Positions 54,458 through 62,215 of a stretch of DNA of 64,000 nucleotides are shown in pieces. Origin of the DNA: Pseudomonadota bacterium (lineage in GTDB: Bacteria; Pseudomonadota; Gammaproteobacteria; Steroidobacterales; Steroidobacteraceae); contig JADJOO010000001.1 in the NCBI GenBank assembly GCA_016713725.1, forward strand, positions 251,059-315,058, in the 5' to 3' direction. Both the position numbers and the translations under genes were made by a program. The notes below the pieces were generated by a model. The model saw nothing but the letters and a program-made list of their open reading frames with translations. It made no database searches and was not told the DNA's origin. The first letter of the stretch is position 1, and each line of letters begins with the position of its first letter.

Positions 54458-54621
54458 GCGATGTCGACGGTAAGGACTGAGTCCGACTTGATCGTCATGC
54501 CGGCCATCTTGCAGGTGGCGGAGTAGCGGTAGGCCTTGCCGCTCTGCACGAGCGGCGTGAACTGGCAACCGGCCTTCGTGAGCATCGCCTGTTGCGCCTC
54601 CTGGTCTGCGGTCAGGTGCAT
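54454..54621 (-). CDS. DUF3617-like protein fragment
   Basis: 55 codons from ATG 54621 to TAA 54454-54456. MHLTADQEAQQAMLTKAGCQ, FTPLVQSGKAYRYSATCKMA and GMTIKSDSVLTVDIA resemble the C-terminal half of DUF3617 proteins (cysteine pair, alternating strands), which are normally exported and over 120 residues long. The missing N-terminus and signal peptide suggest a truncated gene. Its stop overlaps that of the convergent NTF2-like gene. Confidence 0.4.
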   Translation of the reverse strand: MHLTADQEAQQAMLTKAGCQFTPLVQSGKAYRYSATCKMAGMTIKSDSVLTVDIA

Positions 54622-54634
54622 CGTGCGTGAAATC

Positions 54635-54862
54635 TCAGTTGGAACCGTCGGCGGGTTCGTCGGGGCGGGCGCGGATCGAGCCGCTCAACGTGGAGTGGGT
54701 GGCGACTTCGCGCGGCTGCTTGACGCGTGAAAGCCAGACGTCGTGAGGATTCCAGCTCCACGGCGTGTAGTCGGCGATTCGACCAGCCTTTGCCGTGCGC
54801 TCGCCTTGGGCGGCGAGTGCGGCCGCTTTCACGGTGTCATTCCAGCTCATCGGCCAACTCAT
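54635..54862 (-). CDS. Small conserved hypothetical protein
   Basis: About 75 residues, with start at an ATG near 54862 (MSWPMSWNDTVKAAALAAQG); an ATG 21 codons upstream is also in frame. The motif DYTPWSWNPHDVWLSRVKQP is characteristic of a short proteobacterial protein family without a known function. No signal peptide or membrane helix. It lies next to the DUF3617-like fragment on the same strand. Confidence 0.5.
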   Translation of the reverse strand: MSWPMSWNDTVKAAALAAQGERTAKAGRIADYTPWSWNPHDVWLSRVKQPREVATHSTLSGSIRARPDEPADGSN

Positions 54863-54993
54863 CGGTTTGCCTCGCGCCTTTCCTGTGTCGCGGGACGTCA
54901 TCGATTGCCGTCCCCTTTGACGCAACGATTATCCATCGGTCGTGAGTCATGGCCAGTCACCAGAGTGTTTCCGTTTGGCGACAGGCAGGGGAA

Positions 54994-55128
54994 ATGTGGA
55001 CAATCACTCACGGCATGTCGAACGAAGCCACGCGCCGATTGAAGACAGTGAAGCTGCTGCATACGGCGGCGTGGGCCGTATTCGCGGGCTGCATCGTGGC
55101 GATGTACCTGCGTGCCGGGTCGGGTTGA
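54994..55128 (+). CDS. Short single-helix membrane protein fragment
   Basis: 44 codons: MWTITHGMSNEATRRLKTVK then LLHTAAWAVFAGCIVAMYLR. The LKTVKLLHTAAWAVFAGCI segment resembles the first helix of a family of small membrane proteins, but the frame ends soon after the helix, so it may be a truncated or frameshifted gene. Low confidence. Confidence 0.3.
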   Translation: MWTITHGMSNEATRRLKTVKLLHTAAWAVFAGCIVAMYLRAGSG

Positions 55129-55186
55129 CGCGTCTCCCCGCTGGTTCAAGGTCCGATATGGCAGACGAGTCCCGCTCCAGCGCGGC

Positions 55187-55607
55187 TCAATTCGGGAGAT
55201 CGTTACGACGGTCAGGTGGTTGCGGATCGCCGTCACCGCTCGGCGCAAGCTTCATCGCGGCCCAGCGCCTGAGCTCGCGTACCTTGTCCGGTCCGGTGCG
55301 CGGGTTGCGGATCAGGGTCTCGATGCTGCGCATGACCGCATCGACCTCCGAATGAGGCGCGTCCACGCCTGGCGTGGCGACGCGCCACAGGTCGATCCGG
55401 TGCTCGCAGCGCTCGCCGAGCCGAAGCACGGCGTGGAACCAGCGCGGCCGACGCCAGTTGCCCCGCACCAGGTCGACGCGCTGCCGCCGCGAGCGACACC
55501 GGGATGAGCGTGAGGTCCAGCACCGCCTCCATCCCCAGCTTGATCTGGAACACCACGACATCGCGCACTAGTCGCCAGCGGGTTTCGTGGCCAGATTGAT
55601 CGGGCAT
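55187..55607 (-). CDS. Conserved hypothetical protein (frameshifted)
   Basis: Start ATG 55607: MPDQSGHETRWRLVRDVVVF, then QIKLGMEAVLDLTLIPVSLA. One extra base near 55478 shifts the frame; removing it gives VDLVRGNWRRPRWFHAVLRL, GERCEHRIDLWRVATPGVD and RNPRTGPDKVRELRRWAAMK, ending at 55187, 139 residues in all. A hydrophobic amphipathic segment in the first third may associate with the membrane. I do not recognise a named family. Confidence 0.6.
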
Positions 55608-55800
55608 CGCCGTCCTCCGCGTGTTGCCGTCATCTTACTGCTATAGCGGGTCCGCATTGGATGCAGCGGGGCGTAACAGAGCCTCAAGGAGGTTCGCGAC
55701 AAATGCAGTACCGCGCGGCTGCTTACGGTGGAGGGGGGTTCAGGTCCACCGCAACGACTCGAGCGACGCTCCGGCTCCCGGGATATCGGGATGGCGGGAG

Positions 55801-56004
55801 TCAGCCCACCGCTTCGTCCGGGTCCAACGGAAAGTTGCTCCTGACCCAGGCTCGCGTTTCCTTGTCCTGCTCCAGGACGATTTCGTTGCTTGAGCCGTAG
55901 GCGCATTCGAGCCAGGCGGCCTTGGTCACGGGTTTGCCGAGGTTGCGCAGGTGCTCCGCGATCGGGTCGCCCCTCAGCCAGTGCGGGAGTTCGAGTTCGG
56001 GCAT
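55801..56004 (-). CDS. Small conserved hypothetical protein
   Basis: 67 residues, ATG 56004. MPELELPHWLRGDPIAEHLR, NLGKPVTKAAWLECAYGSSN and EIVLEQDKETRAWVRSNFPL read as a compact soluble protein, with a helix-turn-like KPVTKAAWLECAYG segment. Not assigned to a family. It sits upstream of the gcv regulatory region on the opposite strand. Confidence 0.5.
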   Translation of the reverse strand: MPELELPHWLRGDPIAEHLRNLGKPVTKAAWLECAYGSSNEIVLEQDKETRAWVRSNFPLDPDEAVG

Positions 56005-56049
56005 TCTTCAGTCCAGCGGCATGAGATCGCCTGGCATGACGCATTGTCG

Positions 56050-56078
56050 CTCCCCTCCCGCTTCCACGGGAGAGGGGG
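56050..56078. terminator. CTCCC/GGGAG hairpin between the small gene and the gcv leader
   Basis: CCCTCCCG and CGGGAGAGGG form an 8-10-bp stem with a CTTCCA loop. There is no T-run, so it is either a weak terminator or another copy of the CTCCCGC-type intergenic hairpin family seen at 18.5 and 46.2-46.5 kb. Confidence 0.35.
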
Positions 56079-56099
56079 TAGAATCGTCGGACCCATCGC

Positions 56100-56360
56100 A
56101 AGGTCTGTCCGGAGAGAGATCCGAAAACAGGGGACGCTCACCTATTTCTATGTCCTTGATTTCAGGGACCGCGAGAAATAGGTGAGCGTCCCCTGTTTTC
56201 GGATCCGCCGAAGGCGCAACCCGCCCGGAAACGCTCAGGCAAAACAACGGCAGCACCTGATGGGCTCTGGAGAGCGGTCCGCCTCGTTGCGGACCCACCG
56301 AAGGGGTGCGGCGTCGGCCAGGAGGCCGGTTCCCGATCTCTCAGGTCAAAGGACAGAGGG
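56100..56360 (+). promoter_or_regulatory. Tandem glycine riboswitch upstream of gcvT
   Basis: Two glycine aptamers in series. Aptamer 2 (about 56261-56360) is canonical: CTCTGGAGAG, a variable hairpin GGTCCGC/GCGGACC, CACCGAAGG, and ATCTCTCAGGTCAAAGGACA, closing with CAGAG. Aptamer 1 (about 56100-56255) has GTCCGGAGAGA, CGCCGAAGGCGCAA and CGCTCAGGCAAAACAACGGC with a CTGTCCG/CGGCAG closing stem; its variable hairpin is hugely extended by a REP-like palindrome (separate entry). A terminator follows directly, so glycine probably relieves early termination and switches on gcvT-gcvH-gcvPA-gcvPB, as known for this class. Confidence 0.9.
56118..56205. repeat. 88-nt REP-like palindrome inside riboswitch aptamer 1
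   Basis: Perfect 32-bp inverted arms, 56118-56149 and 56174-56205, each containing AACAGGGGACGCTCACCTAT. The 24-nt centre adds another eight pairs (GTCCTTGA with TCAGGGAC, one G-U). It occupies exactly the hairpin position between GGAGAG and CGCCGAAGG of the aptamer. The motif GGGGACGCTCACCTATTTC resembles repeats mobilised by REP-associated (Y1) transposases; none is encoded in this window. Confidence 0.85.
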
Positions 56361-56400
56361 GCGGCAGGTCGTCTTCGAGCGGCGTGCCGCCTTTTTTTTT
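56360..56400 (+). terminator. Riboswitch expression-platform terminator
   Basis: GGCGGCA pairs with TGCCGCC around GGTCGTCTTCGAGCGGCG, followed by nine T's, 40 bp before the gcvT ATG. Its 5' arm abuts the closing stem of aptamer 2, as expected of a transcription-control riboswitch. Confidence 0.85.
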
Positions 56401-56440
56401 GGTCGCGACAAACGGCAAGGCCGGGACGGTATACAGAGCC

Positions 56441-57532
56441 ATGGGATTGCGTACTCCGCTTTTCGATACCCACGTCGCGGCCGGGGCCCGCACCGTCGAC
56501 TTCGGCGGCTGGGACATGCCCGTCAACTACGGCTCGCAGATCGAGGAGCACCACGCGGTGCGCCGCGACGCCGGCATGTTCGACGTCTCGCACATGTGCG
56601 TGGTCGACCTGCGCGGCGACCGTGTGCGCGACTACCTGCGCCACCTGCTCGCCAATGACGTGTCGAAGCTGACGCAACCTGGCAAGGCGCTGTACTCCTG
56701 CATGCTGCGGGACCACGGCGGCGTGATCGACGACCTGATCGTCTACTACATGAACGACCACTGGTACCGCATGGTCGTGAACGCCGGCACGCGCGACAAG
56801 GACGTCGAGTGGCTGCGCCAGGTAGCCGCCGACTACGGCGTGACGGTTGAGCCGCGCACCGAGCTTGCAATGATTGCCGTGCAGGGCCCTAACGCGCGCG
56901 CCAAGGCCGCCAGCGTCATGCCTCCGGAGATCGCGCAGCGTGCGCTCGAAATCGGGCCGTTCTTTGGCATCGATGCCGGCAGCCTCTTCGTCGCGCGCAC
57001 CGGCTACACCGGCGAAGACGGCTTCGAAATCATGCTGCCGGCCGAGCACGCCGTGGCGCTGTGGCAGGGGCTGCGCGTGGCAGGCGTGGCGCCGTGCGGA
57101 CTCGGCGCACGTGACACGCTGCGCCTCGAGGCCGGCATGAACCTCTACGGCAACGACATGGACGAAACCACGTCGCCGCTCGAGTCAGGTCTCAACTGGA
57201 CAATTGCCTGGGAACCGCAGGACCGCGACTTTATCGGCCGCGGCGCGCTCGCAGCGCAGAAAGCGAGTGGCGATACCCGCAAGCTCGTCGGCCTGCTGGT
57301 CGAAGATCGAGCAGTGCTGCGCTCGCACCAGAAGGTGATCGTCGCGGCCGTGGGTGAAGGTGAGGTCACCAGCGGCACGTTCTCGCCGACGTTGCAGCGC
57401 TCCATCGGCTTTGCGCGCGTGCCGGCAAAGACCGGCGATCGCTGCGAGGTCGAGATCCGCGGCAAGCTCGTCGCGGCGCGGGTCGTGCGTCCGCCGTTCG
57501 TGCGCCACGGCAAAGTCGCTATCGCCCTTTGA
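56441..57532 (+). CDS. gcvT: GcvT, glycine cleavage system T-protein
   Basis: 363 residues from ATG 56441, intact. Aminomethyltransferase that passes the methylene group from the lipoyl arm of GcvH to tetrahydrofolate. Motifs: TPLFDTHVAAGARTVDFGGW, DMPVNYGSQIEEHHAVRRDA, MFDVSHMCVVDLRG, YTGEDGFEIMLPAEHAVALW and LGARDTLRLEAGMNLYGNDM. First gene after the glycine riboswitch; gcvH follows 28 bp later. Confidence 0.97.
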   Translation: MGLRTPLFDTHVAAGARTVDFGGWDMPVNYGSQIEEHHAVRRDAGMFDVSHMCVVDLRGDRVRDYLRHLLANDVSKLTQPGKALYSCMLRDHGGVIDDLIVYYMNDHWYRMVVNAGTRDKDVEWLRQVAADYGVTVEPRTELAMIAVQGPNARAKAASVMPPEIAQRALEIGPFFGIDAGSLFVARTGYTGEDGFEIMLPAEHAVALWQGLRVAGVAPCGLGARDTLRLEAGMNLYGNDMDETTSPLESGLNWTIAWEPQDRDFIGRGALAAQKASGDTRKLVGLLVEDRAVLRSHQKVIVAAVGEGEVTSGTFSPTLQRSIGFARVPAKTGDRCEVEIRGKLVAARVVRPPFVRHGKVAIAL

Positions 57533-57560
57533 TCTTTCAAAACTCTCCAAGGATTTCGTC

Positions 57561-57956
57561 ATGAGCAACGTACCCGCCGATCTCCGCTTCCTCAAGTCGC
57601 ACGAGTGGGCGCGCCTCGAGGCCGACGGCACGATCACCATCGGCATCTCCGATCACGCACAGCAGGCGCTGGGCGACCTCGTGTTCGTCGAGGCACCGGA
57701 ACCCGGCCGACACGTCAACGCGGGCGAAGCCTGCGCAGTCGTCGAATCAGTGAAGGCCGCGTCGGACGTCTACAGCCCGGTGAGCGGTGAAGTCGTGGCC
57801 GGCAATGCCGACCTCGGCGGCCAGCCCGAGCTGATCAACACGGACCCGTACGGTGCTGGCTGGATCATGCGCGTGCGCCCGGACGACAAGGCCCAGTTCG
57901 CGTCGATGCTCGACGCCAGGGCCTACGCTGCCGCCCTCGCTGCCGAGACGCACTAA
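57561..57956 (+). CDS. gcvH: GcvH, glycine cleavage system H-protein
   Basis: 131 residues, intact, from ATG 57561. Lipoyl carrier protein; the lipoylated lysine lies in VVESVKAASDVYSPVSG. The start LRFLKSHEWARLEADGTITI and GISDHAQQALGDLVFVEAPE are diagnostic. It shuttles the aminomethyl intermediate between GcvP, GcvT and the L-protein (no lpd gene in this window). 18 bp upstream of gcvPA. Confidence 0.97.
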   Translation: MSNVPADLRFLKSHEWARLEADGTITIGISDHAQQALGDLVFVEAPEPGRHVNAGEACAVVESVKAASDVYSPVSGEVVAGNADLGGQPELINTDPYGAGWIMRVRPDDKAQFASMLDARAYAAALAAETH

Positions 57957-57974
57957 GCACCACGGAGGGGCGTC

Positions 57975-59351
57975 ATGCCTTTCATCCCGCACACGGACAA
58001 CGACATCCGCACGATGCTCGAAGCGATCGGCGCGCCGGACATCGACGCGCTGTTCGAAGAGATTCCCGCGAATCTGCGGGCTCCCGGCCTGCCGGGAGTG
58101 CCGCCGGCGCTCAACGAGATGGAGATTGGCCGGCTGATGGCCGACTTCGCCACGCGCGATGGCCGTCCGCTCAATTTCATCGGCGCGGGCGCGTATGAGC
58201 ACCACATTCCTTCGGCGGTGTGGGCGATCGTGACGCGGGGTGAGTTCTACAGCGCCTACACGCCGTACCAGGCCGAAGCGAGCCAGGGCACGTTGCAGCT
58301 GCTGTACGAGTACCAGACGATGATGGCGAGCCTGACCGGGCTCGACATCTCGAATGCGTCGCTCTATGACGGCGCCTCGGGTCTCGCCGAAGCGTGCCTG
58401 ATGGCCGTGCGCGCCAATCGCAAGTCGAAGTCGCAGCGCATCCTGTTGCCCGTGGCGCTCAACCCGACTTACCGCGACGTGACGCAGGTGGTCGCCGGCA
58501 ACCAGAACATCGCGTTCGAACTGCTGCCGTACGACCAGAAGGGCGGCCAGACGCTGGTCTCGGCGCTCGAGCAGTACAGCGGCCAGGACATCACGGCCGT
58601 CGTGCTGCAGCAGCCGAATTTCTTTGGCACGCTCGAGGACGTCGACGCGGCAACCAACTGGGCGCATGCGAACAACGCGTTGATGATCGGCGTAGTTAAC
58701 CCCACCTCGCTCGCCGTGCTGAAGCCACCGGGCCAGTGGGGCAAGCTAGGTGCCGACATCGCCATCGGCGATGGGCAGCCGCTCGGCGTGCCGCTGTCCT
58801 CGGGCGGTCCGTACTTCGGCTTCATGGCGACACGCACCTAGCACGTGCGCCAGCCGCCAAGCCGCATCATCGGGCGCACGCTGGACCTGGACGGCAAGTC
58901 CGGCTTCACGCCCACGCTGCAAGCACGGGAGCAGCACATCCGCCGCAGCAAGGCGACGTCCAACATCTGTACCAACCAGGGCCTGCTGGTGACGGCCGCG
59001 ACTATCTACATGTCGTTGCTCGGGGCGAAAGGCCTCGCACAGGTGGCCGCGACGTCGATGCAGCGCACTCAGCAGCTGGTGGATGCCCTCATTCGCGTGC
59101 CCGGCGTGCGGCTGGCGTTCGACCGTCCGCGGTTTCACGAGGCGGTGCTGCTGCTCGACCGTCCGGTCAAGCCGGTGCTGGAAGCGCTCGCACGTCGCGG
59201 CATCGTCGGCGGTGCCGACATTTCCGCACGGTACCCGTCGCTCGGGGCTGCGCTGCTGGTGTGCGCCACCGAAACACGCACGCTCGCCGACATCGAAACC
59301 TATGCGCGGGCGCTCGCTGAAACGATGCGCAACTCCGCGGCTGCGGCCTGA
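57975..59351 (+). CDS. gcvPA: GcvPA, glycine dehydrogenase subunit 1, with internal TAG
   Basis: Start ATG 57975 (MPFIPHTDNDIRTMLEAIGA). First half of the split P-protein: FIGAGAYEHHIPSAVWAIVT, YTPYQAEASQGTLQLLYEYQ, YDGASGLAEACLMAVRANRK and QPLGVPLSSGGPYFGFMATR are all typical. At 58839-58841 an in-frame TAG interrupts FMATRT-stop-HVRQPPSRIIGRT, where the family has Glu (GAG would differ by one base). The frame then continues normally (TSNICTNQGLLVTAATIYMS) to 59351, 458 codons in total, the usual length. As read, translation would end at residue 288. Confidence 0.92.
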
Positions 59352-59368
59352 GCACAGGAATCAAAGCC

Positions 59369-60824
59369 ATGCATGAGAAGCTGATATTCGAGCATTCCGC
59401 ACCCGGCCGCAGCGCCGATGCGCAGTACCCGCAGGTGGCGGTCGAATCGCTCGTGCCCACGGCTTTGCGCCGCGCGGCGCCGCCGTTGTTGCCCGAAGTT
59501 TCCGAACTGCAGGCCGTGCGTCACTTCACGCGGCTGTCACAGCTGAACTTCTCCATCGATACGCACTTCTACCCGCTGGGGTCGTGCACGATGAAATACA
59601 ACCCGAAGGCGTGCAACCAGTACGCGATGCTGCCCGAGTTGCTCAACCGGCATCCGCTCGCGCCGGAATCGACGGGGCAGGGCATCCTGCAGATCCTGTT
59701 CGAATTGCAGGAGATGCTGAAGGAAGTGACCGGCATGCGCGGCGTGTCGCTCACGCCGATGGCGGGTGCGCAGGGTGAGTTTGCCGGCGTGGCCATGATT
59801 CGCGCGTACCACAAGGCCCGCAAGGACTTCGCGCGCGTCGAGATCATCGTGCCTGACGCCGCGCACGGCACGAACCCTGCGACCGCGACGATGTGCGGCT
59901 GCACGGTGAGGGAAATCCCGACGCAGGCGAACGGCGACATCGATCTCGAATCGCTGCAGGCGGCAGTCGGTCCGCAGACGGCCGGCATCATGCTGACCAA
60001 TCCGTCGACGATCGGCGTGTTCGAGCGCCACATCGACGATGTGCGCCGGATCGTGCACGAGGCCGGTGGCCTGCTGTACTACGACGGCGCGAACCTCAAT
60101 GCGATCCTGGGCAAGGTGCGACCGGGCGACATGGGCTTCGACGTCATCCACATGAACCTGCACAAGACTTTCTCGACGCCGCACGGTGGCGGTGGTCCGG
60201 GTTCGGGTGCAGTGGGCGTCAGCGAGCGGCTGCTGCCGTTCATGCCGGTGCCGGTCGTGGGTCAGGACGGCGACCGCTACCGCTGGCTCGACGAAAAGGA
60301 CCTGCCGCAGACCATCGGCCGGTTGTCGAACTTCATGGGCAACACCGGCGTACTGCTGCGCGCGTACATCTACATGCGCATGCTCGGCCGCGACGGCATG
60401 CAGCGCGTGTCGGAGTTCGCGACGCTGAACTCCAATTACCTGGCGGCACGATTGCAAACCGCCGGATTCGAGCTGGCGTACCCGGAGCGCCGCGCGAGCC
60501 ACGAGTTCATCGTCACGCTGCGGCGCGAGGCGCGGGAATGGGGCACGAACGCGATGGATTTCGCCAAGCGGTTGCTGGATTACGGCTTCCACGCGCCGAC
60601 GACTTACTTTCCGTTGCTGGTGCCGGAGTGCCTGCTGATCGAGCCGACCGAGACCGAATCGAAGGAAGAGCTGGACTCCTTCGTCTAGGCCATGATCGCG
60701 ATCCGGCGCGAAGCCGAAACGGAGCCGGACAAGCTCAAAGGGGGCGCCGTGGACCCTGCCGGTGCGACGTCTCGACGATGTCCGTGCGGCGAAGCAACTC
60801 GACCTGGCCTGGAAAGCTGCATGA
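59369..60824 (+). CDS. gcvPB: GcvPB, glycine dehydrogenase subunit 2, with internal TAG and frameshift
   Basis: Pyridoxal-phosphate half of the split P-protein. Start ATG 59369; the PLP lysine lies in DVIHMNLHKTFSTPHGGGGP. Core blocks HFYPLGSCTMKYNPK and LTPMAGAQGEFAGVAMIRAY are intact. At 60686-60688 a TAG replaces the Glu expected in EELDSFV-E-AMIAIRREAE. Beyond it the frame continues to KLKG, then an extra G in the five-G run at 60739-60743 shifts it. Removing it gives APWTLPVRRLDDVRAAKQLD and LAWKAA, with TGA at 60822-60824 overlapping the dgkA ATG. The repaired length of 484 residues is normal for the family. Confidence 0.92.
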
Positions 60825-61207
60825 CCGCGGAGCTGCGGGAGGGTGGCCGCCCAACCGGGTTGAACCGCCTCGTGCTCGCGACGCAGAACTCGTTCCGGGG
60901 CATTGCCAACTGCTACCGCAACGAGTCCGCCTTCCGGCAGGAAGCCTGGGCAGCCTGCGTCCTGGTTCCGGCGGGCCTCTGGCTGGGCCAGACCGGGATC
61001 GAGCGGTTGCTGCTGGTCGGCGCCGTGCTGCTGCTCATGCTCGTCGAGTTGCTGAACTCCGCCGTTGAGGTGCTGGTGGACCGGATCTCGACCGAGCGGC
61101 ACCCGTTGTCCGGGTATGCCAAGGACCTGGGCTCCGCTGCGGTCTTCTTCGCCCTGGTGCTGCTATTCTCGACCTGGACACTCGTCCTCTGGGACCGCCT
61201 CCTCTGA
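60821..61207 (+). CDS. dgkA: Diacylglycerol kinase DgkA
   Basis: 128 residues from ATG 60821, which overlaps the repaired gcvPB stop (ATGA). Small inner-membrane kinase that phosphorylates diacylglycerol. Signatures: RLVLATQNSFRGIANCYRNE, SAFRQEAWAACVLVPAGLWL, LLMLVELLNSAVEVLVDRIS (the ELLNSAxExxxD catalytic motif) and YAKDLGSAAVFFALVLLF. Three transmembrane helices. Intact. Confidence 0.95.
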   Translation: MTAELREGGRPTGLNRLVLATQNSFRGIANCYRNESAFRQEAWAACVLVPAGLWLGQTGIERLLLVGAVLLLMLVELLNSAVEVLVDRISTERHPLSGYAKDLGSAAVFFALVLLFSTWTLVLWDRLL

Positions 61208-61250
61208 TCCCGTCCGCGTCAAGACTGACCGCACGCGTGGACTTCTCTTT

Positions 61251-61280
61251 CCGACTAACCCCTATCCCCTAACTCCCTCC
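61251..61280 (-). repeat. C-run counterpart of the G-quadruplex-type repeat
   Basis: CCGACTAACCCCTATCCCCT then AACTCCCTCC ends one base before the PfkB kinase ATG. Its complement repeats the GGGGATAGGGGTTAGTCGG core found after rpe at 18453-18475. The G-rich strand is the template strand for the kinase gene. Confidence 0.6.
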
Positions 61281-61281
61281 T

Positions 61282-62215
61282 ATGACAGCACTAGTCTGCG
61301 GCTCCCTGGCGTTCGACACCGTCATGGTCTTCCCCGGCCATTTCCGCGAGCACATCCTCGCCGACCGCATCCACATGCTGAACGTGTCGTTCCTGGTACC
61401 GAGCATGCGGCGCAATTTCGGCGGCTGCGCCGGCAACATCGCCTACAACCTGCGATTGCTCGGCGAGGAGGGCGCGCCGATGGGGACGGTGGGTCACGAC
61501 TTCGAGCCGTACCGGCGCTGGCTGAAAGCCTGCAACGTCAGCCTCGACTACGTGCGTGAGCTCGACGACGAGTTCACCGCGCAGGCGTTCATCACGACGG
61601 ACATCGACGACAACCAGATCACCGCGTTCCACCCGGGTGCGATGTCGCAGTCGCATCTCAACGCCGTACCGACCGCCGCGGGCGTCACGCTCGGCGTCGT
61701 GGCGCCGGACGGTCGCGACGGCATGGTGGCACACGCACTGCAGTTCGCGGCCGCGGGCATCCCGTGGCTGTTCGACCCCGGCCAGGGCTTGCCGATGTTC
61801 GACGGCGAGGCGCTGCGCGACCTGATCGGCAAGGCCACATGGGTCGCCGTCAACGACTACGAAGGCCAGATGCTGCAGGAGCGGACAGGTTGGGGCCCGG
61901 AAGAAATCGCGAACAAGGTCCGTGCCTACATCGTCACCAGGGGCGCGGAAGGCAGCGTCATTCACGCCGACCGCAAGCAGTACGCGGTCCCGACGGTCAA
62001 GCCGGAGGCGGTCAAGGATCCGACCGGGTGCGGCGACGCGTACCGCGCCGGACTTATTTTCGGCCTGATGAATGAACTCGACTGGGAAACCACGGGTCGA
62101 ATTGCTTCACTGATGGGTTCCATCAAGATCGCGCACTCCGGCACGCAGAACCACCGCTTCAACATGAACGAATTCAAGCAGGCTTCAGCGCGCGGCGTAC
62201 GGCCGCGAACTGTGA
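61282..62215 (+). CDS. PfkB family carbohydrate/nucleoside kinase (frameshifted at the end)
   Basis: Start ATG 61282 (MTALVCGSLAFDTVMVFPGH). Ribokinase-like fold: RRNFGGCAGNIAYNLRLLGE (substrate glycine motif), WVAVNDYEGQML and the ATP/anion-hole motif KDPTGCGDAYRAGLIFGLM with the catalytic Asp. Close relatives are annotated as adenosine or sugar kinases; the substrate is open. Near 62178-62182 one extra base fuses it to the following protease; removing it gives RLQRAAYGREL and TGA 62213-62215, 310 residues, with the protease GTG overlapping (GTGA). Confidence 0.88.

Noticed and set aside
56100..56440. A transposase gene belonging to the REP-like palindrome
   Set aside because: The region is riboswitch and terminator only; no Y1 transposase is encoded in the window.
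57975..60824. Recoding of UAG (for example pyrrolysine or a reassigned amber codon) to explain the stops in gcvPA and gcvPB
   Set aside because: TAG ends several normal genes here (rpe 18448-18450, katG 47472-47474, encFtn 9021-9023, the SRPBCC gene at 26699-26701), and glycine dehydrogenase has no known recoded residue.
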